Source of the DNA: Baekduia soli
Lineage (GTDB): Bacteria; Actinomycetota; Thermoleophilia; Solirubrobacterales; Solirubrobacteraceae
Length of the DNA stretch: 64,000 nucleotides
NCBI RefSeq assembly: GCF_007970665.1
Contig: NZ_CP042430.1
Span: forward strand, 4,092,001-4,156,000
Reading direction: 5' to 3'
Part shown: one piece after another, positions 10,929 through 20,143 of the stretch
Layout of the letters: the number at the start of each line of letters is the position of its first letter
Numbering within the stretch: the first letter of the stretch is position 1
Notes under the pieces: model-generated
What the model saw: only the letters and a program-made list of their open reading frames with translations
What the model was told of the DNA's origin: nothing
The model's database searches: none
Position numbers and translations under genes: made by a program

Positions 10929-11563
10929 AGCTGGTCGCGGTAGTGCGCGCGGTAGTCGTGCTCGGCGGCCAGGACCTTGCGGACGTAGCCGCGCGTCTCG
11001 CCGAACGGGATCGCGTCGATGCGCAGCGACTCCTCGCGCCCGCGGGCGTCGGCGACCCAGCGGTCGACGTTGCCCTCCCCCGCGTTGTAGGCCGCCAGGG
11101 CCAGCGTCTGGTTGCCGCCGTAGCGCGCCATGAGGTAGCGCAGGTAGAACGCGCCGTAGGCGATGTTGACCTGCGGCGTGCCCAGGTCGCTGATCTGGAA
11201 CTGCGTGCCGCCGGACTTCGTCGCGATGTACTGCGCGGTGGCGGGCGTGAGCTGCATGAGCCCCTCGGCGCCGGCCGACGAGGTGCGTCCGTCGACGAAC
11301 CGCGACTCGGCGTAGATGACCGCCGCGATCAGCGCCGGGTCCAGCCCCTTGTCGGCGGCCTGCTGGCGGATGATGTCCTCGTGGCGCAGCGGGAGCGCGA
11401 TCTCCTGCACGGCCTGGTGGAAGAGCGGCTTGAGCAGGACCGCGCCGAACGCGGCCAGCGCGGCGGCGGCGAGCACGGCGACGATGCGGCGCCGGCGCAC
11501 CTGGGCGCGGCGACCCGCCGCGGGACGGCGGCGGTGGGTGGCTCCGGCCGTGCGGGCGCTCAT
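10919..11563 (-). CDS. Membrane-anchored SLT-type lytic transglycosylase
   Basis: A 214-residue peptidoglycan lyase: basic N-terminus (about 1-26), one membrane segment IVAVLAAAALAAFGAVLL, then a Slt70-like domain with the catalytic Glu in LIAAVIYAESRF, GLMQLTPATAQYIA, the NIAYGAFYLRYLM helix and ALAAYNAGEGNV. The domain would face the outside. ATG overlaps the coaE stop as ATGA, so it is the last gene of an rpsA-coaE-SLT string. Shorter than E. coli Slt70; resembles the stand-alone form common in Gram-positives. Confidence 0.9.
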   Translation of the reverse strand: MSARTAGATHRRRPAAGRRAQVRRRRIVAVLAAAALAAFGAVLLKPLFHQAVQEIALPLRHEDIIRQQAADKGLDPALIAAVIYAESRFVDGRTSSAGAEGLMQLTPATAQYIATKSGGTQFQISDLGTPQVNIAYGAFYLRYLMARYGGNQTLALAAYNAGEGNVDRWVADARGREESLRIDAIPFGETRGYVRKVLAAEHDYRAHYRDQLGL

Positions 11564-12222
11564 CGCGATCCCAGCGTCGCAAGCACGTCCGACAGCCTAC
11601 GCTCCAGGTCGGCCACCGAGCCGTCGTTGCGCACGACGAACGTCGCACGCTGCGCCTTCTCGTCCTGGGAGAGCTGCCGCGCGGCGCGCTCGTCGACGGC
11701 CTCGTGGCCGCGGGCGGCCGCGCGCTCGCGGCGCACGTCCTCGTCGGCGACGACCGCGATCGTCGCGTCGTACAGGCCGTCCATGCCGGCCTCGAAGAGC
11801 AGCGGGGTCTCCACCACCGCGGCCTTCGGCGCGGGGTGGGCGCCCTCCTGCTCGGCGCGGAACTCGCGGACACGCTCGCCCACCAGCGGCCAGAGCAGGC
11901 CCTCCAGCCACTCGCGCTCCGCCGGCTCGGCGAAGACGTGGCGCGCGATGGCCCCGCGGTCGACGACGCCGCCGGGCGCCACCTCCGGCCCCCAGCGCGC
12001 GACGACCGCGTCGCGGACCGTGGCGGAGGCGTAGAGCTCGTGGACGACGGCGTCGGTGGAGATCGTCGCCGCGCCGAGGCGCTCCAGGGCCGCGCACGCC
12101 GTCGACTTGCCGGACCCCAGGCCGCCGGTCAGGGCGACGAAGGGGACGCGGAAGACGCCGGCGGCCGCACCGTTGTCGGTGCGGCCGCCGGAGGTGACGT
12201 GATGCGGGGGGTCGGCGGCCAC
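11560..12222 (-). CDS. coaE: Dephospho-CoA kinase
   Basis: Last step of coenzyme A synthesis. P-loop GGLGSGKST lies near residue 34-42, with STDAVVHELY after strand 2 and LLFEAGMDGLYD in the lid region; 220 residues is normal with a slightly extended N-terminus. GTG at 12222 is the only convincing start; the two Val nearer the domain are GTC. Fourteen nt after the rpsA stop and overlapping the SLT start, so part of that operon. Confidence 0.93.
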   Translation of the reverse strand: MAADPPHHVTSGGRTDNGAAAGVFRVPFVALTGGLGSGKSTACAALERLGAATISTDAVVHELYASATVRDAVVARWGPEVAPGGVVDRGAIARHVFAEPAEREWLEGLLWPLVGERVREFRAEQEGAHPAPKAAVVETPLLFEAGMDGLYDATIAVVADEDVRRERAAARGHEAVDERAARQLSQDEKAQRATFVVRNDGSVADLERRLSDVLATLGSR

Positions 12223-12236
12223 GAGGCCGCGCGTCC

Positions 12237-13721
12237 TCAGGCCTGGGGCTCGGCGTCCGGGGCGTCGGGCGCCTCGGCCGCAGCCTCGTCCTCGGGGTCG
12301 GGCGGGGCCGCAGCCTCGTCCTCGGGGGCGGGGTCGGGCTGGGGCGCAGCCTCGGCCTCGGCCTCGACGGCGTCGCCGGCGGCCTCGATCGGCAGCCCGG
12401 ACTCCTCGATGGCCGCCTCGGCCTCGTCGACCTCGGCCGGCGGCGCCTCGGCGCTGACCTCGGCGTCGGGCGCGTCGCCACCGGCGAACACGTCCTCGCT
12501 GAGGCCGAGCTCCGGCACGTCGTCGAGGTCGCCGGCGCCGGCACCCTCGCCGGGCGCGGGCAGGCCGGCCTCGCGGGCCCGGATCTCGCTCGGCAGGATC
12601 TGACCCTCCACGCGCTTGATCGACAGCGACAGCCGCCGGCGCTCGGAGTCGATCTCGAGGATCTTCACGCGCACGACGTCGCCCGGCTGGACGACCTCGC
12701 GCGGGTTCTCCACGTGATGGGCGGCCAGCTCGGAGATGTGCACGAGCCCCTCGACGCCGTCGAGGATCTCGACGAACGCGCCGAAGGTGACGACCTTGGT
12801 GACGGTGCCCTCGAGCTCGTCACCCACGTTGTAGGTGTCGACGACCCGCTGCCACGGATCCTCCTGGGTCTGCTTGAGGCCCAGGGAGATGCGCTGGCGG
12901 TCACGGTCGATGTCCAGGACCTTGACCTGGACCGTGTCGCCGATGTTCAGGATCTCGCTCGGGTGGTTGACATGCGACCACGAGAGCTCGGAGATGTGGA
13001 TGAGGCCGTCGATGCCGTTCAGATCCACGAACGCGCCGAAGTCGACGATGTTCGAGATGACGCCCTCGACGACGAGGCCCGGCTGCAGGCGGTCCAGGAT
13101 CTCCTGGCGCTGCTCCTTGCGCTCCTCTTCCAGCACGGCCCGTCGCGACAGGACCACGTTGTTTCGCGACCGATTGAGCTCTATAACCTTGCACTCGATC
13201 GGCTGGCCCATGTACTCGTCGAGGTTGGGCACCCTCCGGATGTCCACCAGCGATGCGGGCAGGAAGCCGCGGACGCCGAGGTCCACGATGAGGCCGCCCT
13301 TGACGACCTCGATGACGGTGCCGGTCACGGGCTGGCCGGACTCGGCCGCCGCCTCGATGTTGCGCCATGCCTTCTCGAAGCGCGCACGCTTCTTGGACAT
13401 GATGAGGCGGCCGTCCTGGTCCTCCTTGGTGAGGACGAGTGCATCGACCTCCTCACCGAGCTCCACCTCGTCGTGGGGATCCACGTTCTTGCGGATGGAG
13501 AGCTCGTTCGAGGGGATGACGCCCTCGGACTTGTAGCCGATGTCTACGAGGACTTCGTCGTTGTCGATGCGGACGACGCGTCCGCTGACGACCTCGCCCT
13601 CCTCGAACGGAGCGAAGGTGGCGTCGTAATTCGGGACGATGTGGCCGTCGATCTCGAGCAGCAGGCCGTCGCTGCCCTCGACGATCTTCGCCTCAGGAGT
13701 CGGTTGGATGGTCTGGGTCAT
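12237..13721 (-). CDS. rpsA: 30S ribosomal protein S1
   Basis: A 494-residue S1 with four S1/OB RNA-binding repeats (about 38-108, 125-190, 210-280, 295-365). Signatures: VLVDIGYKSEGVIP, VDLGVRGFLPAS, FGAFVDLNGIDGLIHISELSW and FGAFVEILDGVEGLVHISELA. The last 110 residues are an Ala/Pro/Glu/Asp-rich acidic tail typical of actinobacterial S1. ATG 13721 lies 12 nt after TACCCT, giving a leader of only a few nucleotides. First gene of rpsA-coaE-SLT and divergent from the FAD reductase gene. Confidence 0.96.
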   Translation of the reverse strand: MTQTIQPTPEAKIVEGSDGLLLEIDGHIVPNYDATFAPFEEGEVVSGRVVRIDNDEVLVDIGYKSEGVIPSNELSIRKNVDPHDEVELGEEVDALVLTKEDQDGRLIMSKKRARFEKAWRNIEAAAESGQPVTGTVIEVVKGGLIVDLGVRGFLPASLVDIRRVPNLDEYMGQPIECKVIELNRSRNNVVLSRRAVLEEERKEQRQEILDRLQPGLVVEGVISNIVDFGAFVDLNGIDGLIHISELSWSHVNHPSEILNIGDTVQVKVLDIDRDRQRISLGLKQTQEDPWQRVVDTYNVGDELEGTVTKVVTFGAFVEILDGVEGLVHISELAAHHVENPREVVQPGDVVRVKILEIDSERRRLSLSIKRVEGQILPSEIRAREAGLPAPGEGAGAGDLDDVPELGLSEDVFAGGDAPDAEVSAEAPPAEVDEAEAAIEESGLPIEAAGDAVEAEAEAAPQPDPAPEDEAAAPPDPEDEAAAEAPDAPDAEPQA

Positions 13722-13733
13722 GTGCGACCCCGA

Positions 13734-13739
13734 AGGGTA
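13734..13739 (-). promoter_or_regulatory. rpsA -10 element (TACCCT)
   Basis: TACCCT on the minus strand, 12 nt before the rpsA ATG. Confidence 0.5.
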
Positions 13740-13777
13740 GCGCGAATGGCCTGTCCGGCGGGGCGCGCCGCAGCGGC

Positions 13778-13783
13778 TAGCAT
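13778..13783 (+). promoter_or_regulatory. FAD reductase -10 element (TAGCAT)
   Basis: TAGCAT, 9 nt before ATG 13793. Confidence 0.5.
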
Positions 13784-13792
13784 CGCGGTCCC

Positions 13793-14947
13793 ATGCCGGT
13801 TCGCGCAACGAAACGTGGTGCACAGCGGACGCCCCTGGGCGGCGACCATGACGTCGTCGTCTGCGGCGCATCCTTCGGGGGCCTGGCCGTCGCGCGCGAG
13901 CTGCGCGGGAGCGGGGCGCGCGTGCTCGTGCTCGACCGCTACGAGATCGGCGAGCGCCAGACCTCCGCGTGCGCCGCCCCGACGGAGTGGCTGACCAACC
14001 TCGGGCTCGGCCCCTCCATCCTGCAGACGTTCGACGACATCGTCGTCCACCGGCCCGAGCGCACCTACCGCTGGAACCTGCCGTGGACGTTCTCGACGTT
14101 CGACTACCGCGAGCTGTGCGCGCTGCTGGCCGCCCAGGGCGACTTCACGTTCGAGACCGCCAAGGTCGACGGGATCACGCGCGGGACCGTGCACACCGTC
14201 CACACCGACCGCGGGGACCTGCGCGCGCCGCTCGTGGTCGACGCGCTCGGGTGGCGCCGCGTGCTGGCCGAGGGCGCCGACGCCGTCCAGCCGCCCGAGG
14301 CGCGGCTCTCGCGAGGCCTGGAGGTCCACCCGCGGGCCGGCGGGTCCGACCTCGAGCTCTGGCTCGACCCGAAGTACATCGGCCCGGGCTACTCGTGGGC
14401 GTTTCCGGCCGGCGACGAGGTGCGCGTCGGCGTGGGCTCGTTCGACCCGCGCCGCCACGTCAAGGACCCCACGGTCCGCCTCGCGACCGACCTCGGGGTC
14501 GACAGCGTCGGCTACCAGGGCAACTGGATCCCCCACCGGCTGCGACCCGCCACGGGCGGCGGGGTGTTCTACGTCGGCGACAGCGCCGGCCACTGCCTGC
14601 CCACCACCGCCGAGGGCATTCGCACCGCGCTCTACTTCGGCCTGGCCTGCGGGCGCGAGCTGCGCCGGGTCATCGAGGGCACGCAGACGCGCGAGCAGGC
14701 GCTGGACCGCTACGGCTCGTTCAGCGACGACCACAAGTGGGCCTTCGAGTGGCTGCTGCGCGTGCAGACGATGGTCAGCGCCGTCAACCGCTACCCGGCG
14801 ATGGACACGACCCTGCGCGTGATGAGCCGCCCGCGCATGACGCGCTGGGCGTTCACGCACTACCTCAACATCACGCCGCCGTCGTTCGCGCTGCACGAGG
14901 GCCGTCCGTGGTCGGCCGCGCGCTGGCGCCCGCCGGTCGCGGCCTAG
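13793..14947 (+). CDS. FAD-dependent oxidoreductase, geranylgeranyl-reductase-like (copy 1)
   Basis: A 384-residue flavoprotein. N-terminal dinucleotide fold VVVCGASFGGLAVARE (about 21-36) ends in VLVLDRYEIGERQTSACAAP. The second FAD motif GDSAGHCLPTTAEGIRTALYFG is the DxAG(H) motif shared with geranylgeranyl reductases and FAD hydroxylases. The likely role is reduction or oxidation of an isoprenoid or lipid. A close paralogue lies at 39197-40381 and shares even the VRATxRGAxRT N-terminus, but there it is coupled to phytoene synthase. Here it stands alone, divergent from rpsA and convergent with polA. Confidence 0.75.
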   Translation: MPVRATKRGAQRTPLGGDHDVVVCGASFGGLAVARELRGSGARVLVLDRYEIGERQTSACAAPTEWLTNLGLGPSILQTFDDIVVHRPERTYRWNLPWTFSTFDYRELCALLAAQGDFTFETAKVDGITRGTVHTVHTDRGDLRAPLVVDALGWRRVLAEGADAVQPPEARLSRGLEVHPRAGGSDLELWLDPKYIGPGYSWAFPAGDEVRVGVGSFDPRRHVKDPTVRLATDLGVDSVGYQGNWIPHRLRPATGGGVFYVGDSAGHCLPTTAEGIRTALYFGLACGRELRRVIEGTQTREQALDRYGSFSDDHKWAFEWLLRVQTMVSAVNRYPAMDTTLRVMSRPRMTRWAFTHYLNITPPSFALHEGRPWSAARWRPPVAA

Positions 14948-14962
14948 GCCCGGGCGGACTCG

Positions 14963-17572
14963 CTACTTCGCGTCGAGCCAGGTCTGGCCGACGCCGACGT
15001 CGACGGCCAACGGCGGCGTGCGATCGCCCCACGGCGCGACCATCTCGCGCTCGACGAGCTCGCCCACCGCGTCGGCCTCCTCGGGCGGGCCCTCGAAGAG
15101 CAGCTCGTCGTGGATCGTGAGGATCATGCGCGTCTGCAGGTCCGTCGCGGCCAGCGCGCGGTGCACGCCGATCATCGCCAGCTTCATGACGTCGGCCGCG
15201 GTGCCCTGGATGACCGTGTTGACCGCCAGCCGCTCGCCCAGCGTGCGCACCTGGTAGTTGCGGGCCCGCAGCTCCGGGATCTGGCGCCGGCGGCCGTACA
15301 GCGTGGACACGTACCCGAGCTCCTTGGCCTGCTCGATCGTCGTGGCCATGAACTCGGCGACCTTGGAGAAGCGCTCGAGGTAGGCGTCGATGAAGGCCTT
15401 GGCCTCCTCGCGGGCGATGTTGAGGCGGTCGGCCAGGCCGTAGTCGCTCAGCCCGTAGACGATCCCGTAGTTGATCATCTTGGACTTGGAGCGGTCCATG
15501 GGCGTCAGCTCCGACGCCGGCTTGCCGAACACCTGCGAGGCCGTCGCGGTGTGGACGTCCTCGCCGCGCACGAAGATCTCCTTGAGCACCGGCTCGTCGG
15601 CGATGAACGCCAGCACGCGCAGCTCGACCTGCGAGTAGTCGGCGGAGATGAGCACGTGGCCCGGAGCCGCCTCGAAGCAGCCGCGGATCTCCCGGCCCAG
15701 CTCGGTGCGCACGGGCACGTTCTGCAGGTTGGGGTCCGTCGAGGCCAGGCGGCCCGTCGTCGCGCCCGACTGGATGAACGTCGTATGGATGCGCGACTCG
15801 GCGTCGGCGAGCTGGGGCAGCACGTCGAGGTAGGTCTTCATGAGCTGGTTGAGCTCACGCCAGCGCTCGATGCGTGGGATGATCGGATGCTCGTCGCGGA
15901 TGGCCTGCAGCACGCGCGCGTCGGTCGAGAACCCGGTCTTTCCGCGGCGCTTGCGCGACAGCCCGAGCTTGTCGAACAGGATCGCGCCGAGCTGCTGCGG
16001 CGAGCCGATCGTGAACTCATCGCCGGCCAGGTCCCAGATCTCGCGCTCCAGCCCGGCGATCTCGTCCTGGACGCGGTGGCGGATCTTCGCCAGGCGCTCC
16101 TGGTCGAGCCGCACGCCGGCGATCTCCATGTCGCGCAGCACGGAGACCAGCGGCAGCTCGGCGTCGCGCAGCAGCGCCGTCAGCCCGCGCTCGGTGAGCT
16201 GCTCGCGCTGCCAGGCGGCCAGCGCCTGCCCGAGCGCGGCGTCGGCGGCCAGCGGGGCGGGCGCGTCGCACTTCAGGCCCCGCTCCTCGCAGATCTCCGA
16301 GAACGGGAAGCCGCGCCGGGCGGGCTCCAGCAGGTAGGCGGCCAGCAGCGTGTCGTGGGCCAGCACCGGCGGCACGACGCCCAGGGCCTTGGCGTCGTGG
16401 ACGATCACCGGGCGGTCGCCGAGCGCGGAGACGAGCTCCTCCGCGCTGTCCATCGTCCCGTAGAGCCCCTCCTCCCCCACCACGGCGCCGAAGCGCCACG
16501 TCGGGTTCTCGGCCAGCAGCTGACCCTCGGGGATCAGCGGCGGCTCGACGGCGATCGTGATCTCCGAGCCCGCGGGGCCCAGCGTGCGCACGTCGGCGAC
16601 GCCCCCCTCGCGCGCCCGGACCCGGACGGTCGCCTCCTCGGTGGGGATGGCCGGCACGGTCTCGTCCTCGACGGCCAGCGCGTCCTCCAGCCGGGCCAGC
16701 GGGGCACGCAGCTCGAAGCGGCGGAAGACGTCGCGCAGGGTGGAGCGGTCGGGCTCGCGCGCGGCCTCGGCGACCGGGTCGACGTCGACGGGCACGTCGC
16801 GCAGGATCGTCGCCAGCTGCTTGGACACCCGCGCGTCGTCGGCGTGCTCGACGAGGTTCTGCTTGCGCTTGGCCCCGGAGATCTCCTCGACCGACGCGAG
16901 CACGGTCTCGAGGTCGCCGAAGCGCTGCAGCAGGTCGGTCGCGGTCTTGTCCCCGATGCCGGGGATCCCCGGGATGTTGTCCGACGTGTCGCCCTTGAGC
17001 CCGTAGAAGTCCGGGATGAGCTCGGGCGGGATCCCGTAGCGGTCGAGGACGGCCTGGTAGTCGTAGAGCTTGGTGTCGGTGATGCCGCGCCCGGTGGCCA
17101 TCACGCGCACGCGGGAGTCCGGATCGATGAGCTGGAAGATGTCGCGGTCGCCGGTGACGACGACGACCGGGACGTCCTGCCGGCGCGCGCGCTCGGCGAT
17201 CGTCGCGATGACGTCGTCGGCCTCGTAGCCCTCGACCTTGACGTTGCGGTAGCCGAAGGCCTCCACGAGCGGCTCGAGGTGCGGCCACTGCTCCCGCAGC
17301 AGGTCGGGGCGCGACTGGCGCGTCGCCTTGTAGTCGGGCGAGACCTCCTTGCGCCCCGAGTGCCCGGCATCCCACACGACGATCGTGGGCTTCTGACCAT
17401 GCTCGGTGAGGAGCTTGACGAGCATGGAGGCGAACCCGAAGATCGCGTTGGTCGGGAAGCCCGTGGACGTCGCGATGGACTCCGGGAGGGCGAAGAACGC
17501 CCGGTAGGCCAGCGAGCTGCCGTCGATGAGATAGAGCTCGTCGTGCTGTCCGCCTGACCCGTTGTCCGCCAT
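14963..17572 (-). CDS. polA: DNA polymerase I
   Basis: An 869-residue protein with a 5'-3' exonuclease domain (ELYLIDGSSLAYRAFFALP start, about 1-300), a degenerate 3'-5' exonuclease domain and a family A polymerase domain. Motif A is LISADYSQVELRV, motif B SKMINYGIVYGLSDYGLA and motif C LTIHDELLFEG. The DxE of the proofreading site is absent (the strand reads ITIAVEPPLIPEG), as in Taq polymerase, so proofreading is probably lost. ATG 17572 is 7 nt after TAGGGT. Convergent with the FAD reductase, divergent from the malic enzyme. Confidence 0.96.
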   Translation of the reverse strand: MADNGSGGQHDELYLIDGSSLAYRAFFALPESIATSTGFPTNAIFGFASMLVKLLTEHGQKPTIVVWDAGHSGRKEVSPDYKATRQSRPDLLREQWPHLEPLVEAFGYRNVKVEGYEADDVIATIAERARRQDVPVVVVTGDRDIFQLIDPDSRVRVMATGRGITDTKLYDYQAVLDRYGIPPELIPDFYGLKGDTSDNIPGIPGIGDKTATDLLQRFGDLETVLASVEEISGAKRKQNLVEHADDARVSKQLATILRDVPVDVDPVAEAAREPDRSTLRDVFRRFELRAPLARLEDALAVEDETVPAIPTEEATVRVRAREGGVADVRTLGPAGSEITIAVEPPLIPEGQLLAENPTWRFGAVVGEEGLYGTMDSAEELVSALGDRPVIVHDAKALGVVPPVLAHDTLLAAYLLEPARRGFPFSEICEERGLKCDAPAPLAADAALGQALAAWQREQLTERGLTALLRDAELPLVSVLRDMEIAGVRLDQERLAKIRHRVQDEIAGLEREIWDLAGDEFTIGSPQQLGAILFDKLGLSRKRRGKTGFSTDARVLQAIRDEHPIIPRIERWRELNQLMKTYLDVLPQLADAESRIHTTFIQSGATTGRLASTDPNLQNVPVRTELGREIRGCFEAAPGHVLISADYSQVELRVLAFIADEPVLKEIFVRGEDVHTATASQVFGKPASELTPMDRSKSKMINYGIVYGLSDYGLADRLNIAREEAKAFIDAYLERFSKVAEFMATTIEQAKELGYVSTLYGRRRQIPELRARNYQVRTLGERLAVNTVIQGTAADVMKLAMIGVHRALAATDLQTRMILTIHDELLFEGPPEEADAVGELVEREMVAPWGDRTPPLAVDVGVGQTWLDAK

Positions 17573-17579
17573 CGTCAGG

Positions 17580-17585
17580 ACCCTA
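17580..17585 (-). promoter_or_regulatory. polA -10 element (TAGGGT)
   Basis: TAGGGT on the minus strand, 7 nt before the polA ATG. Confidence 0.5.
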
Positions 17586-17665
17586 GCGCCAGCCCCGCCC
17601 GGCGGCGCGCGCGCGTGCCATACAAGTACGCAGAACGCGGTGGCCCTGACGGCGGGGACGTCCCC

Positions 17666-17671
17666 TAGAGT
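17666..17671 (+). promoter_or_regulatory. Malic enzyme -10 element (TAGAGT)
   Basis: TAGAGT, 10 nt before ATG 17682; supports this start over GTG 17562. Confidence 0.5.
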
Positions 17672-17681
17672 CCGGCTCCGA

Positions 17682-19145
17682 ATGCCCTCGCCCTCCGCCC
17701 AGTTCTCGCTCACCATCCGGGTCCAGATCGCCGACCGCCCCGGCATGCTCGGCGCGGTGGCCAGCGCCATCGGCCGGGTCGGGGCGAGCATCGGCTCCAT
17801 CGACCTCGTGGAGGTCCAGGACGGGGTGCTCCTGCGCGACATCACCGTCGACGCCTCCGACATGGAGCACTGGGGCCGCATCGTCGGCGCCCTCGACGAC
17901 CTCGACGGCGTGACGGTGATCGACACCATCGACCGCACGTTCCGGATGCACGTCGGCGGCAAGATCGAGCAGCACAACAAGTCGCCGCTGAAGACCCGCG
18001 CCGACCTCTCCATGGCCTACACGCCGGGCGTCGCGCGCGTCTGCGAGGCCATCGCCGCCGACCCCGACAAGGCGTTCCAGTACACGATCAAGCGCAACAC
18101 GGTGGCCGTCGTCTCCGACGGGACGGCCGTGCTGGGCCTCGGCGACATCGGCCCGCGCGCCGCGATGCCGGTGATGGAGGGCAAGGCGATGCTCTTCAAG
18201 GAGTTCGCCAACGTCGACGCGTTCCCGATCTGCGTGGACACCAAGGACCCCGACGAGATCGTCGAGCTCGTGGTCAACATCGCCCCGGGCTTCGGCGGCA
18301 TCAACCTCGAGGACATCAGCGCGCCGCGCTGCTTCGAGATCGAGGAGCGGCTGAAGGCCCGGCTCGACATCCCCGTCTTCCACGACGACCAGCACGGCAC
18401 GGCCATCGTGACGCTCGCGGCGCTGCTCAACGCCTGCCGGCTCATGGGCAAGCGGCTCGAGGACCTGCACGTGCTCGTCATCGGGCTCGGGGCCGCCGGG
18501 GTGGCGGTCACCAAGATCCTCATGGTCGCCGGCGTGCGCCACATCGTCGGCGCCGACTCCCGCGGCGTGCTGTCGACGCGCCGGCCCGACTACGAGGACG
18601 GCTCGATGCCGCCGATCAAGCGCTGGTACGCCGAGGCCACGAACCCCGAGCGGCTGTCGGGCACCCCGGCCGACGTCATCGACGGCATGGACCTGCTCAT
18701 CGGGCTGTCGGGCGCGCGCGTGTTCCCGCCGCAGGCGCTGGCGCGGATGAACGACGACGCGATGGTCTTCGCCATGGCCAACCCGACGCCCGAGGTCTCC
18801 CCCGAGGAGGCCGCGCCCTACGTCCGGATCATGGCCACGGGACGCTCGGACTACCCCAACCAGATCAACAACGTGCTCGCGTTCCCCGGGATCTTCCGCG
18901 GCGCGCTGGACGTGCGGGCCCCGCAGATCACCGAGCCGATGAAGATGGCCGCCGCGCGGGCGATCGCCGGGATCGTGCCGGAGTCCGAGCTGCGCGAGGA
19001 CTACATCATCCCGTCGGTGTTCAACCGCGACGTCGCGCCGGCGGTCGCGGCGGCCGTCAGCGCCGAGGCGCGCCGGGCCGGCGACAACCGCGCGGGCGAC
19101 ACGATCGGCTTCGCCGCGCTGGACATCGAGCAGCTCCGGAGCTAG
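17682..19145 (+). CDS. NAD(P)-dependent malic enzyme with N-terminal ACT domain
   Basis: Oxidative decarboxylation of malate to pyruvate. Residues 1-80 form an ACT domain (SLTIRVQIADRPGMLGAVASAIG), a ligand-sensing module that suggests allosteric control. The catalytic part follows: SMAYTPGVARVCEAI, TVAVVSDGTAVLGLGDIGP, metal-binding FHDDQHGTA, nucleotide-binding VLVIGLGAAGVAVTK, and ANPTPEVSPEEA. The 487 residues equal a short bacterial malic enzyme plus ACT. Divergent from polA. Followed by a GC-rich hairpin. Confidence 0.93.
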   Translation: MPSPSAQFSLTIRVQIADRPGMLGAVASAIGRVGASIGSIDLVEVQDGVLLRDITVDASDMEHWGRIVGALDDLDGVTVIDTIDRTFRMHVGGKIEQHNKSPLKTRADLSMAYTPGVARVCEAIAADPDKAFQYTIKRNTVAVVSDGTAVLGLGDIGPRAAMPVMEGKAMLFKEFANVDAFPICVDTKDPDEIVELVVNIAPGFGGINLEDISAPRCFEIEERLKARLDIPVFHDDQHGTAIVTLAALLNACRLMGKRLEDLHVLVIGLGAAGVAVTKILMVAGVRHIVGADSRGVLSTRRPDYEDGSMPPIKRWYAEATNPERLSGTPADVIDGMDLLIGLSGARVFPPQALARMNDDAMVFAMANPTPEVSPEEAAPYVRIMATGRSDYPNQINNVLAFPGIFRGALDVRAPQITEPMKMAAARAIAGIVPESELREDYIIPSVFNRDVAPAVAAAVSAEARRAGDNRAGDTIGFAALDIEQLRS

Positions 19146-19152
19146 GCGAACG

Positions 19153-19169
19153 CCGGCCCAGGGGGCCGG
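19153..19169 (+). terminator. GC-rich hairpin after the malic enzyme gene
   Basis: CCGGCCC-AGG-GGGCCGG, identical to 281-297, starting 8 nt after the stop codon and followed by TCTCGGTCTT. Confidence 0.5.
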
Positions 19170-19203
19170 TCTCGGTCTTGATCCCCCACGGTCGTGGCGC
19201 GCG

Positions 19204-19209
19204 TACGTT
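19204..19209 (+). promoter_or_regulatory. Epimerase gene -10 element (TACGTT)
   Basis: TACGTT, 6 nt before ATG 19216. Confidence 0.5.
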
Positions 19210-19215
19210 GCACTG

Positions 19216-20121
19216 ATGAACGTCACCCTCACCGGCGCCACCGGCCTCATCGGGACCAAGCTCGTCCGCGCGCTGCGCGACCGCGGCGACGAGGTCACCG
19301 TCCTCTCGCGCTCGCCCGAGCGCGCCAAGGAGAAGCTCGGCGTGGCCGCAGTCGCATGGGACCTGCTGACCGAGCCCGCGCCCGCGGAGGCGCTGCGCGG
19401 ACGCGACGCGGTCGTCCACCTGGCCGGCGAGCCGGTCGCCCAGCGCTGGAACGCCAAGGTCAAGCAGGCCATCCTCGAGAGCCGGGAGACCGGCACCCGC
19501 CACCTCGTGCAGGGCCTGGCCGCCGTGGGCGCCGAGGGCCCGCGCACACTCGTCTCCTCCTCGGCCGTGGGCTACTACGGCAAGCGCGGCGGCGAGACCC
19601 TGCCCGAGTCCACCCCCGCGGGCGACGACTTCCTCGCCCGGGTCTGCGTGACGTGGGAGCGCGAGGCCGACGCCGCCGGCCCGCTGGGCGTGCGCGTGGT
19701 CAAGATCCGCACCGGCGTGGTGCTCGACGCCGGCGGCGGCGCGCTGAAGACGATGCTGCCGCCGTTCAAGCTCGGCGTCGGCGGGCCCGTCGCCGGCGGG
19801 CGCCAGTACCTGCCGTGGATCCACGTCGACGACCTCGTCGGGCTCTACCTGCGCGCCCTGGACGACGACGGCTGGCAGGGCGCCTACAACGGCAGCGCCC
19901 CCACCCCGGTCACCAACAAGGACTTCAGCCGCGCGCTGGGCCGGGCGCTGCACCGCCCCGCCGTGGCGCCGGTGCCCGGCGCGGCGCTGCGCCTGCTCTA
20001 CGGCGACATGGCCGAGATCGTGACCGAGGGCCAGCGCGCGGTGCCCGACCGCGCCCTCGCCGGCGGCTTCGCCTTCGCCCACCCCAACCTCGACGAGGCG
20101 CTGGCCGACACGCTGGGCTGA
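19216..20121 (+). CDS. TIGR01777-type SDR epimerase (YfcH/SDR39U1-like)
   Basis: A 301-residue extended short-chain dehydrogenase: NAD(P)-binding NVTLTGATGLIGTKLVRAL at the N-terminus, DAVVHLAGEPVAQRWNAKVKQ (hallmark of this subfamily), SSSAVGYYGKRGG with the active-site Ser/Tyr region, and a C-terminal DUF1731-like part (NGSAPTPVTNKDFSRALGRAL). Substrate is not known for the family; in plants and bacteria it is linked to cell division or cofactor roles without firm proof. Leaderless ATG. Confidence 0.88.
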   Translation: MNVTLTGATGLIGTKLVRALRDRGDEVTVLSRSPERAKEKLGVAAVAWDLLTEPAPAEALRGRDAVVHLAGEPVAQRWNAKVKQAILESRETGTRHLVQGLAAVGAEGPRTLVSSSAVGYYGKRGGETLPESTPAGDDFLARVCVTWEREADAAGPLGVRVVKIRTGVVLDAGGGALKTMLPPFKLGVGGPVAGGRQYLPWIHVDDLVGLYLRALDDDGWQGAYNGSAPTPVTNKDFSRALGRALHRPAVAPVPGAALRLLYGDMAEIVTEGQRAVPDRALAGGFAFAHPNLDEALADTLG

Positions 20122-20131
20122 GCGGCGGGGG

Positions 20132-20137
20132 TACGAT
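20132..20137 (+). promoter_or_regulatory. HhH-GPD gene -10 element (TACGAT)
   Basis: TACGAT, 6 nt before GTG 20144. Confidence 0.5.
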
Positions 20138-20143
20138 CGGCCG

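Noticed and set aside
14963-18013. Extended polA start giving 1016 residues
   Set aside because: The extra N-terminus is antisense to the malic enzyme; ATG 17572 matches the family start and follows a TAGGGT -10 by 7 nt.
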